A stretch of 64,000 bases of DNA, taken from NCBI RefSeq assembly GCF_029784135.1, contig NC_073745.1, forward strand, positions 242,387,946-242,451,945. The letters are read 5' to 3'. The notes beneath the pieces are model-generated. The model ran no database searches and was not told the DNA's origin. It worked only from the letters and a program-made list of their open reading frames with translations. The translations under genes were made by a program, and so were the position numbers. Shown piece by piece: positions 33,601-44,948 of the stretch; position 1 is the first letter of the stretch, and each line of letters begins with the position of its first letter. Source of the DNA: Toxorhynchites rutilus septentrionalis (taxonomy: Eukaryota > Arthropoda > Insecta > Diptera > Culicidae).

Positions 33601-35270
33601 ACATAACCCGTGAAGTTGTTTATAGCACTTTTTAGTTACGTTCAAATTACATTTACGTAGGTTTTATTACGTTATATTCAAGCATCACTTGTGAATCTTA
33701 TTTCGTACATTTTGTATCATAAGCTCTCGTAAACTGACTGCGCTGCTTATATTTTCAATTAAATCAGACATTGAAATTAAGGGCTTCATTAGTGGAACTA
33801 AGTTAGTCGAAATCATAGAACTAAAGCTGTAAAAGAACTTCAGTGGTGAAAAAATCAAAATGGATAGCATCACACTGTTCAAGTTATAACAATATTTTGT
33901 TACTTTTGACTCGTTTAACATCCAATTTGCTGCTCAAACTAATGAACGTTAATCAGTGCCTAATATCCCTACTATCCCGTTCCCTTAACTGATCTTCAAT
34001 TTCATCATTAGTTCACTATTGCAAAATTTTTCCTCGTGTAAGTATTGTTCGGAATATTCGTGCCGATTTTTAGGGAGAAATCAGAAGCATAATTTTCATA
34101 ACATACATTTATTTAATTACTAGCTGACCCGGTAAACTTGGTCTCGCCCAAAATTTATTTTTCGTTATCACATTCACGTTTTTTTACTAAACGTACGTTC
34201 ATAGGTCCAATCGCAGAACTGTTCATTGATTGATTATCTAATCTACCCTTTGAAATTACCTTTTACTATAAAATTCCTAGTACTTCTACCAAAACTCGTC
34301 ATTATGATATCAGATTATTTTCAGACACAATTCTCGTTCAAGATTTTACAACCACTTGCAAAAAACATGTTTCTCCGTTACATGGAATAACAGAAAATAT
34401 GATAGAATAACACAGCCCTATATCGAACAATTTCTTTCTCGAGTTTTGCTCTTATCAACACATTCGATGATCCATTTTTATTTGTATCGATACAAGAAGA
34501 TATAGGGGTGCGTTATATCACATTAAAAAAAACACATTGTTATATTTGGTTGAAATGTGTCTTATTTTTACGTCATACCATCATAGAAACATTTCTCATA
34601 TTCAAAAACCTTCACATGCCAAATTAGGTTCCATTTGCTCGATTAGTTCTCGAGTTATGCAGCTATTTATGTTTGATTTCTACGGCATATTTCTTTGTTG
34701 GTATACGGTCTGGGATTATTAAAATCATGCACTGCAAAATAGTGTAGAAGAAAAAGAAAACAAGTAGATCAAAGAAAATTGTCCATGATTTATTTGTTTT
34801 CAAAAAAATATCCAATAACATTCTTTTTGAAGTCTTTTGAAGTTCAATGTGTACACACTTTCCTGGGTTTATTTGACCGCTACTTACCGCAATAGATATA
34901 TTCGACACTAGGTTGAATGATATACCTAGAGTACATGTTCGCTATTTCGAGTCTTCATATTTTGTATTGTCTTATCAATCGATTGAAGTGGTATTTACTT
35001 CATTTGAAGTAGCACGATGTTGTTTAAAATACACCTTTGCTTGTCTTTGCTCATCGCTCATTACTCAAGCGATGTTTACGTTTCCGAATCAATCATTCAC
35101 TTGCCAAACAATATATCATGAGAATTGATATTTCGCGATTGGAGGTCTATCAACGTAATCTTTGAAAACAACATTATTCCGTCTAGCATGAATAATTTAG
35201 GTTCCAATTATTTACCCCTGTATTAATACTTTCAAACTATATTTGTGTCGTTCATAATTATCGCGCTAAA
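30690..35270. other. 4.6-kb AT-rich intergenic region
   Basis: No frame above about 80 codons and no recognisable domain on either strand. A TATA-like TATAAA lies near 31417. A piece near 34128 ('agctgacccggtaaacttgg') reads like the conserved end of a widespread insect repeat, but no second copy is in the window. This may be an intron or true intergenic DNA. Confidence 0.4.
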
Positions 35271-35472
35271 AATAAATCAATAGTTGGATTACTTTACCGC
35301 TTCCACCTCTTCACGTACGAAGTGGATTCCGACGACCTTTGAACCGGGGGGTCCGATGGCACAAGCCCGTCGTCATATGAATAAGCGTTCAATTGAATTC
35401 ATTTGCACTTCGTTCCGGAGCCACAAATAGTAAAAAAACCCATACCGACATGCAATAAACTTTTCGACACTG

Positions 35473-36242
35473 ATGAATTGGACTTATTTTGACTCTTTCG
35501 ATCGTTCCAGAATTCCGACGATGTTCGACAAGGAAACTGGAGAGCTAGAACTCGGTGCGTACCAGGATGGTGCTCTGTACCACGACAGAGAAACGGGCGA
35601 AAGTAGCTCCTATCCATCGTTCGATTTTCGCCGAGAGCGCTCCAAGTTCTACATTCCGAAACATTATTTGCGAAGCAACAGCGGTACGATCAATCGCAAG
35701 CAGTGCTGCATTTCCAAGGTCAACAGCAGCTACCCGCTGGCCAGTCGGGAGAAAATGATGCACCTGAAGGAGGTATTCGTTAAACGATAGATAGTGGCAC
35801 TTCCTCTGCGCGATCACCCTTTCGAAAGGATGCACAAACCCCTTCAAATTAGTCCTTTTCCCAATGCTTGTTTCCGATAAAAATTTGTGAAAAGGAGTTA
35901 CAAATTGGCCACTCTGTGTTTCGACATTCGCAGGAAATAATTCTCGGCTACAACAAGACCAGCTATCTGCTCCTACTGATTCCGTCGCTCTTCATCGTGC
36001 CCAAACTAGCGATCATATTGATCATGCTCATCGAAGCAGTGCTGCACCGATGGGCCCACAAAAAGAACGCCTGCAATCGGGATCCGAACAGCTACTACCG
36101 CACACCGTTGCACATCCTGTCGAGCCAGTTCTGTGGTATCTGCCGGCATGAAAGCCAAATGGATCGGATCGTGCAGATGCAGTGCAAACGGATGAAGAAG
36201 ATGCAACATTATTTCCGAAAAGTTACGAGGAATATTGCCTGA
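35473..36242 (+). CDS. Two-exon gene of unknown function with a membrane segment
   Basis: Exons 35473-35772 and 35934-36242 join in phase across a 161-bp GT-AG intron (MHLKE then EIILGYNKTSY), giving about 202 residues. The N-terminal half is polar (MFDKETGELELGAYQDGALY, HDRETGESSSYPSFDF). It is followed by a long hydrophobic stretch, SYLLLLIPSLFIVPKLAIIL then IMLIEAVL, enough for one or two membrane passes. The C-terminal part is basic and Cys-containing (NACNRDPNSYY, SSQFCGICRHESQMD, QMQCKRMKKMQ). Codon composition is clearly richer in G+C than the flanks, and AATAAA follows at 36293. The start is uncertain: ATG at 35473 and ATG at 35521 are both possible, and an AG at 35509-35510 after a pyrimidine-rich stretch could instead be an acceptor from an upstream exon. 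I do not recognise the family. Confidence 0.7.
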
Positions 36243-36292
36243 AAAGTATTTTATCAGTGATTGTTTTAATAATTTTATGAAAGTTATGTTTT

Positions 36293-36298
36293 AATAAA
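36293..36298 (+). terminator. Poly(A) signal AATAAA
   Basis: About 50 bp after the stop codon of the two-exon gene. Confidence 0.6.
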
Positions 36299-36460
36299 GA
36301 TATTGAACTAAAGCAATGTGACATTCATTTAAAAATACATATAATTTCAATTCTACCAATAACGAATTGATGTTGTTATCTTTGCTAATTAGCATTAGCA
36401 TTGAGCTAGTTGCACAATATCGTCACTCAGCAAGTGTTACTGGCGTAGCTTTATTATTTT

Positions 36461-36806
36461 TACTATTACTATTACTATTACTATTACTATTACTATTACT
36501 ATTACTATTACTATTACTATTACTATTACTATTACTATTACTATTACTATTACTATTACTATTACTATTACTATTACTATTACTATTACTATTACTATTA
36601 CTATTACTATTACTATTACTATTACTATTACTATTACTATTACTATTACTATTACTATTACTATTACTATTACTATTACTATTACTATTACTATTACTAT
36701 TACTATTACTATTACTGTTACTATTACTATTACTATTACTATTACTATTACTATTACTATTACTACTACTATTAGTATTACTATTACTATTACTATTACT
36801 ATTACT
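36461..36806. repeat. Hexanucleotide satellite (TTACTA)n, ~58 units
   Basis: 346 bp of almost perfect 6-bp repeat with three or so base changes, clustered at 36714-36775. The flanks carry an exact 21-bp direct repeat (36369-36389 and 36807-36827, starting 'gatgttgttatctttgc'). The long Leu-rich frame on one strand and Asn-Ser frame on the other are products of the repeat. Confidence 0.97.
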
Positions 36807-36863
36807 GATGTTGTTATCTTTGCTAATGTATAGAAATGATATATTTTGTGTATAACGGCTTAT

Positions 36864-37875
36864 GGTGAAGGTGGAAGCTAGCCACAAATGGCTGCCACAA
36901 TGGCGCTCATTTCTTTCATTTCCCTCCCTGACCCCTCGCCCAAAAATCAATAATTTTGCGAAACAGTGTGAAGAAAATGATCGTTTTCGCACACTTCCCA
37001 TCAAGTAATATCAACCAAACTATAATCGATTACTCACAAGATATTAAATTTTCACCTGTTGTCGCACTGTAAATTGGAAAACGTCGGAAAACTCGAAGTA
37101 GTGCTCTGAAAGTTAAATTTTCATTTTTCAATCTTCGGCTATGGTTTTGTTTGTATTGATGAAAGCATCGTTATTTTTTCGACACTGATGCCAGACAACA
37201 CAATAAATAAAATATTATTCCTGAGTCAGAGCGTTTCATGTCATGAAAATCAATAGAATAAAATTGTGTTGATATCAATACAATTATTATTTTAACGTTT
37301 AATGGGTCTATAATGTAAGTTTTAGCAACTTTAACATTGGGTAAGAAAATTGTATTGCCGAGCTCGGAACACTGCCACGGCTGCCTATGCTATCAAAAAC
37401 AGTAAACGGAAAAGTATTACATTCAATCAAATGCCTCGGCCAACGAAGAGAAGGGCTAAGGCTCTCCAACACACATATGTGAAAACAATACGATCAACGA
37501 AGGAAAATATTAAGGAATTATCAACATCGAGTTACTATGCGGAAGAACTTGTCAATACCAAAAGAGCCCAAATTCGCATGTGTTATAAATTTGCTCATGT
37601 TACGCTCGCGTATAATCAGAATTTTACTTCATATGCAAATGCATCTTCTATATATATTTATATTAGCAATTGTTCATCGAAACATATCGTTCATACATTT
37701 TACTTTAGTATTGAATTGTTATTTTTTTTTCAAATGTATTCAAAGACTCGTGTCAATGAAGCGCCACACAGTCTGATATGTGAATTGATCTATTTACGTG
37801 TGCTTTGCTCTTCTCTCACAAACACTATTACCCCATTTTTACACGTGGGTTTATCTATACTACTACAATGGCTAG
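36864..37875 (+). mobile_element. Unclassified TIR element 'X', copy A
   Basis: The left end GGTGAAGGTGGAAGCTAGCC is the inverse of the right end seen in copies B (47830) and C (50421). In this copy the right end is cut after 'atggctagc'. Shared with copy B over about 830 bp. A frame starting near 37428 encodes a basic leader (MPRPTKRRAKALQ) continuing YVKTIRSTKENIKELSTSSY and EELVNTKRAQIRMCYKF. The same frame is conserved in copy B, with changes mostly at single codons. After that the frame turns into AT-rich hydrophobic sequence, so a splice donor or decay is likely. The transposon class is unknown. Confidence 0.7.
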
Positions 37876-37929
37876 CGAAAAGTTCATTTTCGGCCCTCTA
37901 GCTCGGTCGGGGCTCAACGTGTTAAATAA

Positions 37930-38545
37930 GCCGGAAGAGCTAGTGTATGCTGGGCAGGAAGAGGCAGAGTTGATGAAGTATCGTAAATGAAGTGCCGCAC
38001 GGCCTTACGGAAGTTGGCCGGAATCTCTACCATGACCGATGAAAAGATGGATGTCGGCATGTTCTCTAGGCTTTTCGTGGCTTTGGCGGTCAGCTGTCTC
38101 TCCGTTTTGACTATGAAATTATTGGAGGAAGTCTTCCGTTTAAGGTTCTCCCAGAAATTTTCTATCGGTCGCAGCTGGAGGATGTTGGGAAGATTGTCGG
38201 TCTTCGCTACAATCTTTATCTCCAGCCGAACCATCCTCCAGTAATCTTTTGGCATAATGGGCTGCTGCCAGGTTCGGCCTGAAGACCACATCAGCTTTGC
38301 GTGATACTTTTTTATGGAGGCGGCAACTTACGACAGGCTTTTCGTACTGTATATCTCCCCGTTCACCGTCAGACCCAAAAGAAGAGCGGCTTGGAAATTC
38401 CCTTCTCGTCTGCCAGAGAAGGACCTTCTTCGAGAACTTGATGTTGGAGATATATTGGATGTTATCGCTTACCTCCTTGGTGGGGAACGTAAAGTACCCG
38501 ATCCCCTGCTTTTCGTTGAATTCTAGCGTCGTCGTCTTGTGCGTT
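37930..38545 (-). pseudogene. DD37E-like transposase relic, C-terminal half
   Basis: Minus-strand frames read KQGIGYFTFPTKEVSDNI, IKFSKKVLLWQTRREF, VVFRPNLAAAHYAKRLLE (Asn where the second catalytic Asp is expected), then with a frame change LPNILQLRPIENFW (catalytic Glu) and ERQLTAKATKSLENM. It is in inverted orientation to the same family's plus-strand copy that starts ~110 bp to the right (38655-41443). Confidence 0.8.
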
Positions 38546-38654
38546 AACACTAAAACCGTTGAAAAATGGATTCGAATTTTCTTTGCACATGTTAAGAATT
38601 TTACGAATAAATGATACTCGCTAAACTATGGCTTATGTTCAGATAACATATTTG

Positions 38655-41443
38655 CTAAAGTGACCAGATGGTCAGAGGTCTAACGCGGAACACAAAAAAC
38701 AAAACGTTATGTATATACGTTATGTGAACATAAACCATAGTTTAACGAGTCTAAACTGATCAGTATTATTTCTTTCTGAGTATCGGCACTCAGTTGTGAT
38801 TTTTCGGTGGTTTAGATTTTGTTTACGCCCGAAAATCACTCGCTCAATCAGAGCATTTACGCTTGGCAAGCACGATTCAAATTCTACAATTTTCTTCAAA
38901 TTACCGAATGGAATGCTCGAAAATTCCAATTCATTTTTCATCGATTTTAATGTTAATGCATGCATTCAAAAAATGGACTAATTTCGGATGGTGATGAAAG
39001 ATAATTTATGGGAACAAATTTTCCTTAAATCTTGCGTTCATTAAGTCTACAACAAAAATGATTCAAGGCTGTTGATTCACAGCAGCAGCACTGTCAAGCA
39101 ACTTGATCATTTTTCCATACTGTAAGCTCCACCCCACAGCGAAGAAGTTGGACATCCTGAGGCACTTTGTGTCCGCCAGATATAGCCGATCTGATATTTA
39201 CAATATCATCTCTTTGCCGCTCCTTAAACCGGGAGATCGAAGCAACCGGCCAAACGGTGGAGAAGAATCTGGCTAAAATGGACATTTTTATGCGGAAGCG
39301 TCAGACGAGACCGGTCGTATCTCAGCAGCAGGCAACCACCCAGAAGGAGTAGCTTGAGGTGCTGGTGAAAAACTTCTTTCCGGCGAAAGAAGTGAAACAC
39401 TTCTTTTCGTACTCATAATGAAAGACCTGACGTACTTGCTGCTAGAATTCAACGAATGGCAGGGGACCGGGTGCTTTACGTTCCCCAGCTAAGCGATGAC
39501 GTTGAATATATCATCCACATGAAGTTCTCGGAGAAGGTCCTTCTCTGACAGACGTGAAGGGAATGTCCAAGCTGCTCTTCTCTCGAGTCATATGGTGAAC
39601 GGGGAGATATTAGGCTGTCAAAAAAGTCCAGCGGCATTTCCGCAGGAGTCGTTGTAAACGCGTAGTTCTAGTTGTATTCATTGTATCGAGTCATACTATA
39701 GCTTGTTGGAAAGGTATTTTGGCGCGCTATAATATAGTCCTTGACAGTGTTTTGTTTGGTTAAGTCGTTCGTGAGTTATAGTGTCGCAAATATGGAGCAA
39801 AATAAAGAGAAAAACCGACATATTTTACAGTACATTTCCACCGCACAACGATGGTTTCAACGTTTTCGTTCTGGTGTAGAGGTCGTCGAAGATGCGCCAT
39901 CGCTGAATTAGCCGAGAAAGACCGGCATAGTAGCAGCCGTAGCATCGGCCAAGAGCTGGGGATAAGTCATCAAACCGTTATTAACCATTTGAAGAAGCTT
40001 GGATTCACAAAGAAGCTCGATGTATGGGTGCCACACACGTTGACGCAAAAAACATCTTTGACCGTATCGACGCATGTGAATCGCTGCTGAATCGCAACAA
40101 AATCGACCCGTTTCTGAAGCGGATGGTGACTGGCGATGAAAAGTGGGTCACTTACGACAACGTGAAGCGCAAACGGCTCAGACGGTGGCCAAGCCCTCAT
40201 TAACGGCCAGGAAGGTTATGTTGTGTGTTTGGTGGGATTGTCAAGGAATAATCTATTATGAGCTGCTTCCCTATGGCCAAACGCTCATTTCGGACCTGTA
40301 CTGCCAACAACTGGACCGCTTGAAGGTAGCACTCATGAAGAAGAGGCCATCTTTGATAAACAGAGGCCGCATTGTCTTCCATCAGGACAACGCCAGGCCA
40401 CACACTTCTTTGATGACGCGCCAGAAGCTCCGGGAACTCGGATGGGAGGTTCTTTTGCATCCGTCGTATAGTCCGGACCTTGCACCAAGTGACTACCACC
40501 TGTTTTTGTCCATGGCGAACGAGCTAGGTAGTCAGAAGTTAGCCACAAAAGAGGCCTGTGAAAATTGGCTATCCGAGTTTTTTGTCAATAGGAAGCGAGC
40601 TTCTATAACAGGGGTATAATGAAGTTGGCATCTCGTTGGGAACAAGTCATCGAACAAAACGGCGCATATTTGACTTAAAACAGATGATTGTAACTAATTT
40701 TATGAACAAATGAAAATTCAAAAAAAATACCGCAGGACTTTTCTGACAGCCTAATATATAGTACGAAGTACTTGCCGGAGTTGGGAAGGTGATGTGTTCT
40801 TTATGCCGAACATGGGATCAGTCCATTATGCCAAAGATCACTGGAGGATGGGTCGGCTAGAGATAAACAGTGTCGCGAAGACCATCAACCTTCCCATCAT
40901 TCCCATCAGCTGCGACCAATAGAAAACTTTTAGACGAATGGTCAAAATAGAGAGAAAGACGGCCACCAAAGCCACGAAAAGGTAAAACATACACGCCAGC
41001 CAACATCCGTAAGACCGCCCAGCGCTTCATTTACGATACTTCATCAATAGGGGACTTTTATAAAAATCATTTTCCAATTTTGTTGCTGTCGCTTCCAGTT
41101 GACACTCTCTAAACAAAAAGCCCAATGTCGGTGCGATGAAACCAGCTCAACGTATTAATCTTTGGATGCATTAGAAGCGCTATTGAACAGTCACCCAAAT
41201 AAAAGTTTTTTTTTGAGGTTCATCCATTTAAGAAAATCAACATGATCAAATTGTGATATTGAAATATATTGATATCGCGGGACATTTTCGTTTCTTTTTC
41301 CAAATGCGGGACGTTTCGCGGGACGGAATCTTACGCGGGACATTTTGTTGAAATGCGGGACGTCTGGTCAGTTTAGTATATGCATAACGTTTTTTTGGTG
41401 TCCCGCGTTAGACTTCTGACCATCTGGTTACTTTTAATATGTA
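38655..41443 (+). mobile_element. DD37E-like element split by a mariner
   Basis: The ends share 'gtgaccagatggtcagaggt'/'acttctgaccatctggttac' and 'cgttatg' subterminal sequence in inverted orientation (about 38655-38720 and 41374-41443). The left part carries the N-terminal coding region (DLIFTISSLCRSLNREIEAT, KMDIFMRKRQTRPVVSQQQA) and decayed middle. The right part from 40757 carries the C-terminal block (HYAKDHWRM, the REKDGHQSHEK region in broken frames), ending near 41060. Between them lies the mariner at 39610-40754. A cluster of five GCGGGAC motifs lies at 41277-41361 near the right end. A partial duplicate of the left part is at 1393-1905. Confidence 0.75.
39610..40754 (+). mobile_element. 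DD34D mariner, internally deleted, copy 1
   Basis: The terminal repeats TTAGGCTGTCAAAAAAGTCC and inverse are flanked by TA at 39608-39609 and 40755-40756. The transposase starts MEQNKEKNRHILQ at 39792. Compared with copy 2 (62929-64000), about 90 bp after 'attttacagtac' and about 40 bp near 39900 are missing. A further small deletion near 40170 shifts the frame. The segment 40143-40619 is open and shows VFHQDNARPHTS and HPSYSPDLAPSDYHLF, with 34 residues between the second and third catalytic Asp. The first Asp region (VTGDEKWVTYDN) is present at about 40130. It is non-autonomous. Confidence 0.92.
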
Positions 41444-41456
41444 GTTCTTAGTAATA

Positions 41457-42109
41457 TTAGGTTGGGGAAAAAACTTATCCATTATTTTCTCGTTGGCTGG
41501 CTTTAGTGATCAATATCTCGCGTAATATCGATCATACAATTTCAAGTTTAGGCTAGTTATAAAGGTGGCATTTCACTCTGAAAAAAAAATTTGTAGTTTT
41601 TTATTTCAATTTTTTGTCAATGTCTTTTTTTAATTTTTATTATTTTTTTTCAGTCCAATACACTGAATTATTATCTCTACTGTCAACAAATGGACCGTTT
41701 GAAGCGATTAGCCAGAAACGTTCAGAATTGGCCAACAGAAGAGGTGTTGTGTTGCATCAGGACAACGCAAGGCCACACAATTCCGAGAGCTTGATTGGGA
41801 TGTTTTTATGCATCCACCATATAGTCCGAACCTGGAACCAAACGATTATCACCTTTTTCTCGCCTTGGAAAATTTCCAGATCGATAATAACTTAGGATCA
41901 AGAGAAGATTGTAAAAATCTATTGCTATGGTTTTTCGCTAATAAGGACCAATATCTCTATGATAGAGGCATTATGAGGCTATCTTTAGAATGGCAACACA
42001 TTTTCCAACAAAACGGTGTATATTTGACCGAAATCGGACAATCCGAAGCATATTAAAATTAGTTTTGAATTTCACCCAAAAATAAAAGATTACTTTTACC
42101 CCATTCTAA
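41457..42109 (+). mobile_element. irritans-like mariner, internally deleted
   Basis: The left end 'ttaggttggggaaaaaactt' and right end 'ttaccccattctaa' are imperfect inverted repeats flanked by TA (41455-41456, 42110-42111). About 650 bp remain. Coding remnants are RRGVVLHQDNARPH (41735-41790), MHPPYSPNLEPNDYHLFLAL (41808 on; first residues of the D34D block are Asn in place of Asp in S-P-N) and WQHIFQQNGVYLTEIGQSE. The 5' two thirds of the transposase is deleted. Confidence 0.85.
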
Positions 42110-42407
42110 TATTGAGTGTTGTTCATTCGTTAGGTTAATTAAAGCTCACAAAGTTTTTACTGAGAGTTGGCTAGGGCTGGGAGTTTCACCATGTCAGACG
42201 GAGAATCGGACCCCAGTGGAGATACCGCAAGTACCGTGTGCATTATAACATCCAGAGGTCGGAAAATACATGCGCCTTACTAATAACCATAGAGCCATTC
42301 CTTGCCAAACCGATATGGAGGTTCTCAGATTTTTGTGAAAATTGGTTGTTTTGTTCCTTATCGCATAATATTAGACAGGTTTTTTTTCATTTTCTCATTA
42401 TGGTGCC

Positions 42408-42992
42408 CATTTCCATTTTGGGGTGGTCCGAAAATCAATTTTCCTCCTTTTTTCTAGAAATGACTTTCAAAAATTCATAATTTTTGAACTACTGAATCAA
42501 TTTAAATGATCGACATATCAAATGCACTAGTCTTCTTCGAAAAATTTCACGCTTGGAGAAAATCGGATTTTGTTTCCGTAAAAAATCATAGAGGCGTTTT
42601 CTGCATTTTTTGGTTAGTAATTTAATTTAATTTAATTTAATTTTTAATGTTAATAATTATTAATAATCATTAATAATAGTTTCAAAGTTAAAAACCGGAC
42701 GAAACAAAACGATGTTAACTTTGAAAAATCATAACTCAAAAACGAAAAAAATCGCCTCACCGTTTTTTGGATAGGTCATGTAAAAAACCTCAGCTTACAA
42801 GAAAAAATATAAATAATATAGCGCCCTTGGACCATAAACCATATAAACTATGAAAAACAAATACAATCAATAATTACCATGTATAATAGTTTTTTTTTGA
42901 ATCGGTTCAGTTGTTCAAAAGTTATGAATTTTTGAAAAACGTCATTTTTGGAAGAAAGGGGTGATTTTTCGAACCACCCTAAAATGGAAATG
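42408..42992. mobile_element. Foldback element of ~585 bp
   Basis: Left arm 42408-42510 ('catttccattttggggtggt', 'aaaaattcataatttttgaa') is inverted at 42893-42992 ('ttatgaatttttgaaaaacg', 'accaccctaaaatggaaatg'). The centre contains a (TTTAA)n run near 42620-42650. No coding capacity. Confidence 0.7.
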
Positions 42993-42999
42993 AGTATAT

Positions 43000-43645
43000 G
43001 TCCAGCTTTTCATATGATATATGGATATGTCCAGCTTTTCATTAAAAAATAACGTATTTTTTTATGCCTTCATTAAGGCACAATGAACACACGTAAGTAG
43101 TAGCAAATCATTCTCATTGTGCAAGTTTCGGTGATTCGAGCTTTAAATAGTCAATAACGACGTCGGCCACATCCTTACAGCCACCAGGAGAAGGGAAGAA
43201 GTGTTAGTATGATATTCGCGGTCAGAAGGGTCGCCTTGTAGCGTGGTTCCCTTGCGATAATTATGGAAGGAAAAATTGTTAGTGGGAATAAATAAACAGA
43301 ATCAGCTTTTCTTTGCGGTGAAACGAAATTTCGACAATAATGTCCTTTCTAATTGGACCAGTCATACATCTCGTTATTCATTGTACTACACATTTTTCCT
43401 GACCTGAGAAGGTCACTATGAAAACTCTCGAACTATAAATTGGTATAATTCACTCGTATTATAATTCTGTTTTTTCAATTGTGGTGACCGAAGTTATTTT
43501 TGGAAACTTGCGAAGGTCGCCAAGAAACTTCATCAATATTCCACGAATAGACGATTTATTTTTTAACTGGAGGAGGCCACAGAAGGAATTCCTGATGTTG
43601 GGGATTACCCATTTGTTTCTTAGCATAATAACCATGGATAACAAC
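43000..43645. other. Short intergenic stretch without recognised content
   Basis: No coding or repeat structure that I can support. Confidence 0.35.
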
Positions 43646-43649
43646 TATT

Positions 43650-44580
43650 ACAACCAACCCCCTTTGCTCTGTTCTATTAAAAGATGTACCACAACAAAAC
43701 GCAGCAGATCATTACCTAGTTGACCGATCCTTTTCATGTCCTTGGGTACGAAAGTGACCCCATTGACTTCGTACCACTTCAGGGCATCCTTCGAATAGTG
43801 GTACGAAGCTAGATCCGGCCAGAAGATGGTATAGCCCTCGTGTTGCTTCAACAGAGAAAGCAGACGCTTATAGGCCAGGTAGTCACGAACGGCGCACTTC
43901 GTTTGCCATATGAGTGTATTTCTTGACAAACTTTGAATGTTTCTGCTTCCTTACTTACTCCGGAACATAAAACTTGTGCTGGGCTGTAAAAAACACTATC
44001 CCCGGAAGCTGTCGGAAGTCCGCCTTGACGTAAGTCTCATTATCTATGAAGAGACAATGATGTTTCGTCAGCATTTCGGTGTACAGTCTCCGATCCGGGA
44101 CTTTCCCACCGTATTTTGCCGTTCGTCACGATTTGGAGCCTTCTGCGCTTTGTACGCAGTCCCTCCTTGGCACTCTATATGACTTGGACAGATTCAACTT
44201 TTTGGCCACATCCCTGACAAAAGTATTGGGATTCTTTCACGACACGCTTGTGATCCCGATCACTAATAGAACATCCATTCTGATCGCATTTCTCCTTCCG
44301 TTTGGTGCGTAGTAGTAACGTTTAATCACACGACTCACCCTTGACTGCACGATTCTGGGTTGTCTTTCGATGAGTTGAGTTAAGGATTTTCCAGGTGCAC
44401 GTTGCTTTTCGTTTGACGCCATTTTTTCCAATTTTCGAAAACCTGACAGCGATAAAAATACAGTGTAAACAATACACTCTAAACTACTTCTACCCAAATT
44501 TTCAAGAGAACACACCCAGTGGGTAATTATCTACATCTGTCTTTTCCGGGATGCAATTTGATGTGAAACACCCATTAGTT
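43650..44580 (-). pseudogene. DD37E transposon relic
   Basis: The upper end carries the DD37E terminal repeat ('cttttccgggatgcaatttg' at 44541-44560). Minus-strand frames follow in order: KMASNEKQRAPGKSLTQLIE, QSRVSRVIKRYY (HTH 1 part), decayed middle with the Asp-Glu-Thr-Tyr block recognisable near 44030, and RLLSLLKQHEGYTIFWPDLA then SYHYSKDALKWYEVNGVTFV (second catalytic Asp). The Glu region and the second terminal repeat are missing at the lower end. Confidence 0.8.
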
Positions 44581-44599
44581 ACAGGTTCCTTTTCGGACA

Positions 44600-44945
44600 A
44601 GCTAGCAGCTTCGTCGGACGGTACGGACCCTGTTCTGTTCCTCGCCACGGTCTGGAGACTTCCTAACCTCAAACGTACATAGGCCAGCTTGAGTTTTAGT
44701 ATTCTGCACGAAAGTCTTGCTCACATACAACTTTTTAACCACCTTTCTCGAACTGAGACGTTCGGTTTCCGTTTGAAGACCCCAAACACGCATTTGGGAT
44801 TGCTCTCATTGACCTGACGGCTTTCTTCCTGGGTCTTCGCTTCCGATCAACAGTCAGGCGTTTTTCGAACCGAACCAGACACCGTAGAATTCACGATTCC
44901 CAACTTTTTCTTCGATGCGCGATGCGACAGATGCTTATTCTCGAA
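44600..44945 (-). pseudogene. Second DD37E N-terminal fragment
   Basis: Minus-strand frames read NPKCVFGVFKRKP, SSRKVVKKLYVSKTFVQNTK (HTH 2 region) and VRKSPDRGEEQNRVRTVRR, matching the stretch between HTH 2 and the first catalytic Asp in the 28727 copy. It is separated from the previous relic by about 20 bp and is a different, truncated copy in the same orientation. Confidence 0.65.
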
Positions 44946-44948
44946 ATA

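Noticed and set aside
36367..37004. Long poly-Leu (plus) and Asn-Ser repeat (minus) reading frames
   Set aside because: They are translations of the (TTACTA)n hexamer array, not genes.
42204..42294. Short frame MSDGESDPSGDTAS... resembling a LINE ORF1 start
   Set aside because: Only 30 codons before a stop and no following ORF1 motif, so it is not supportable.
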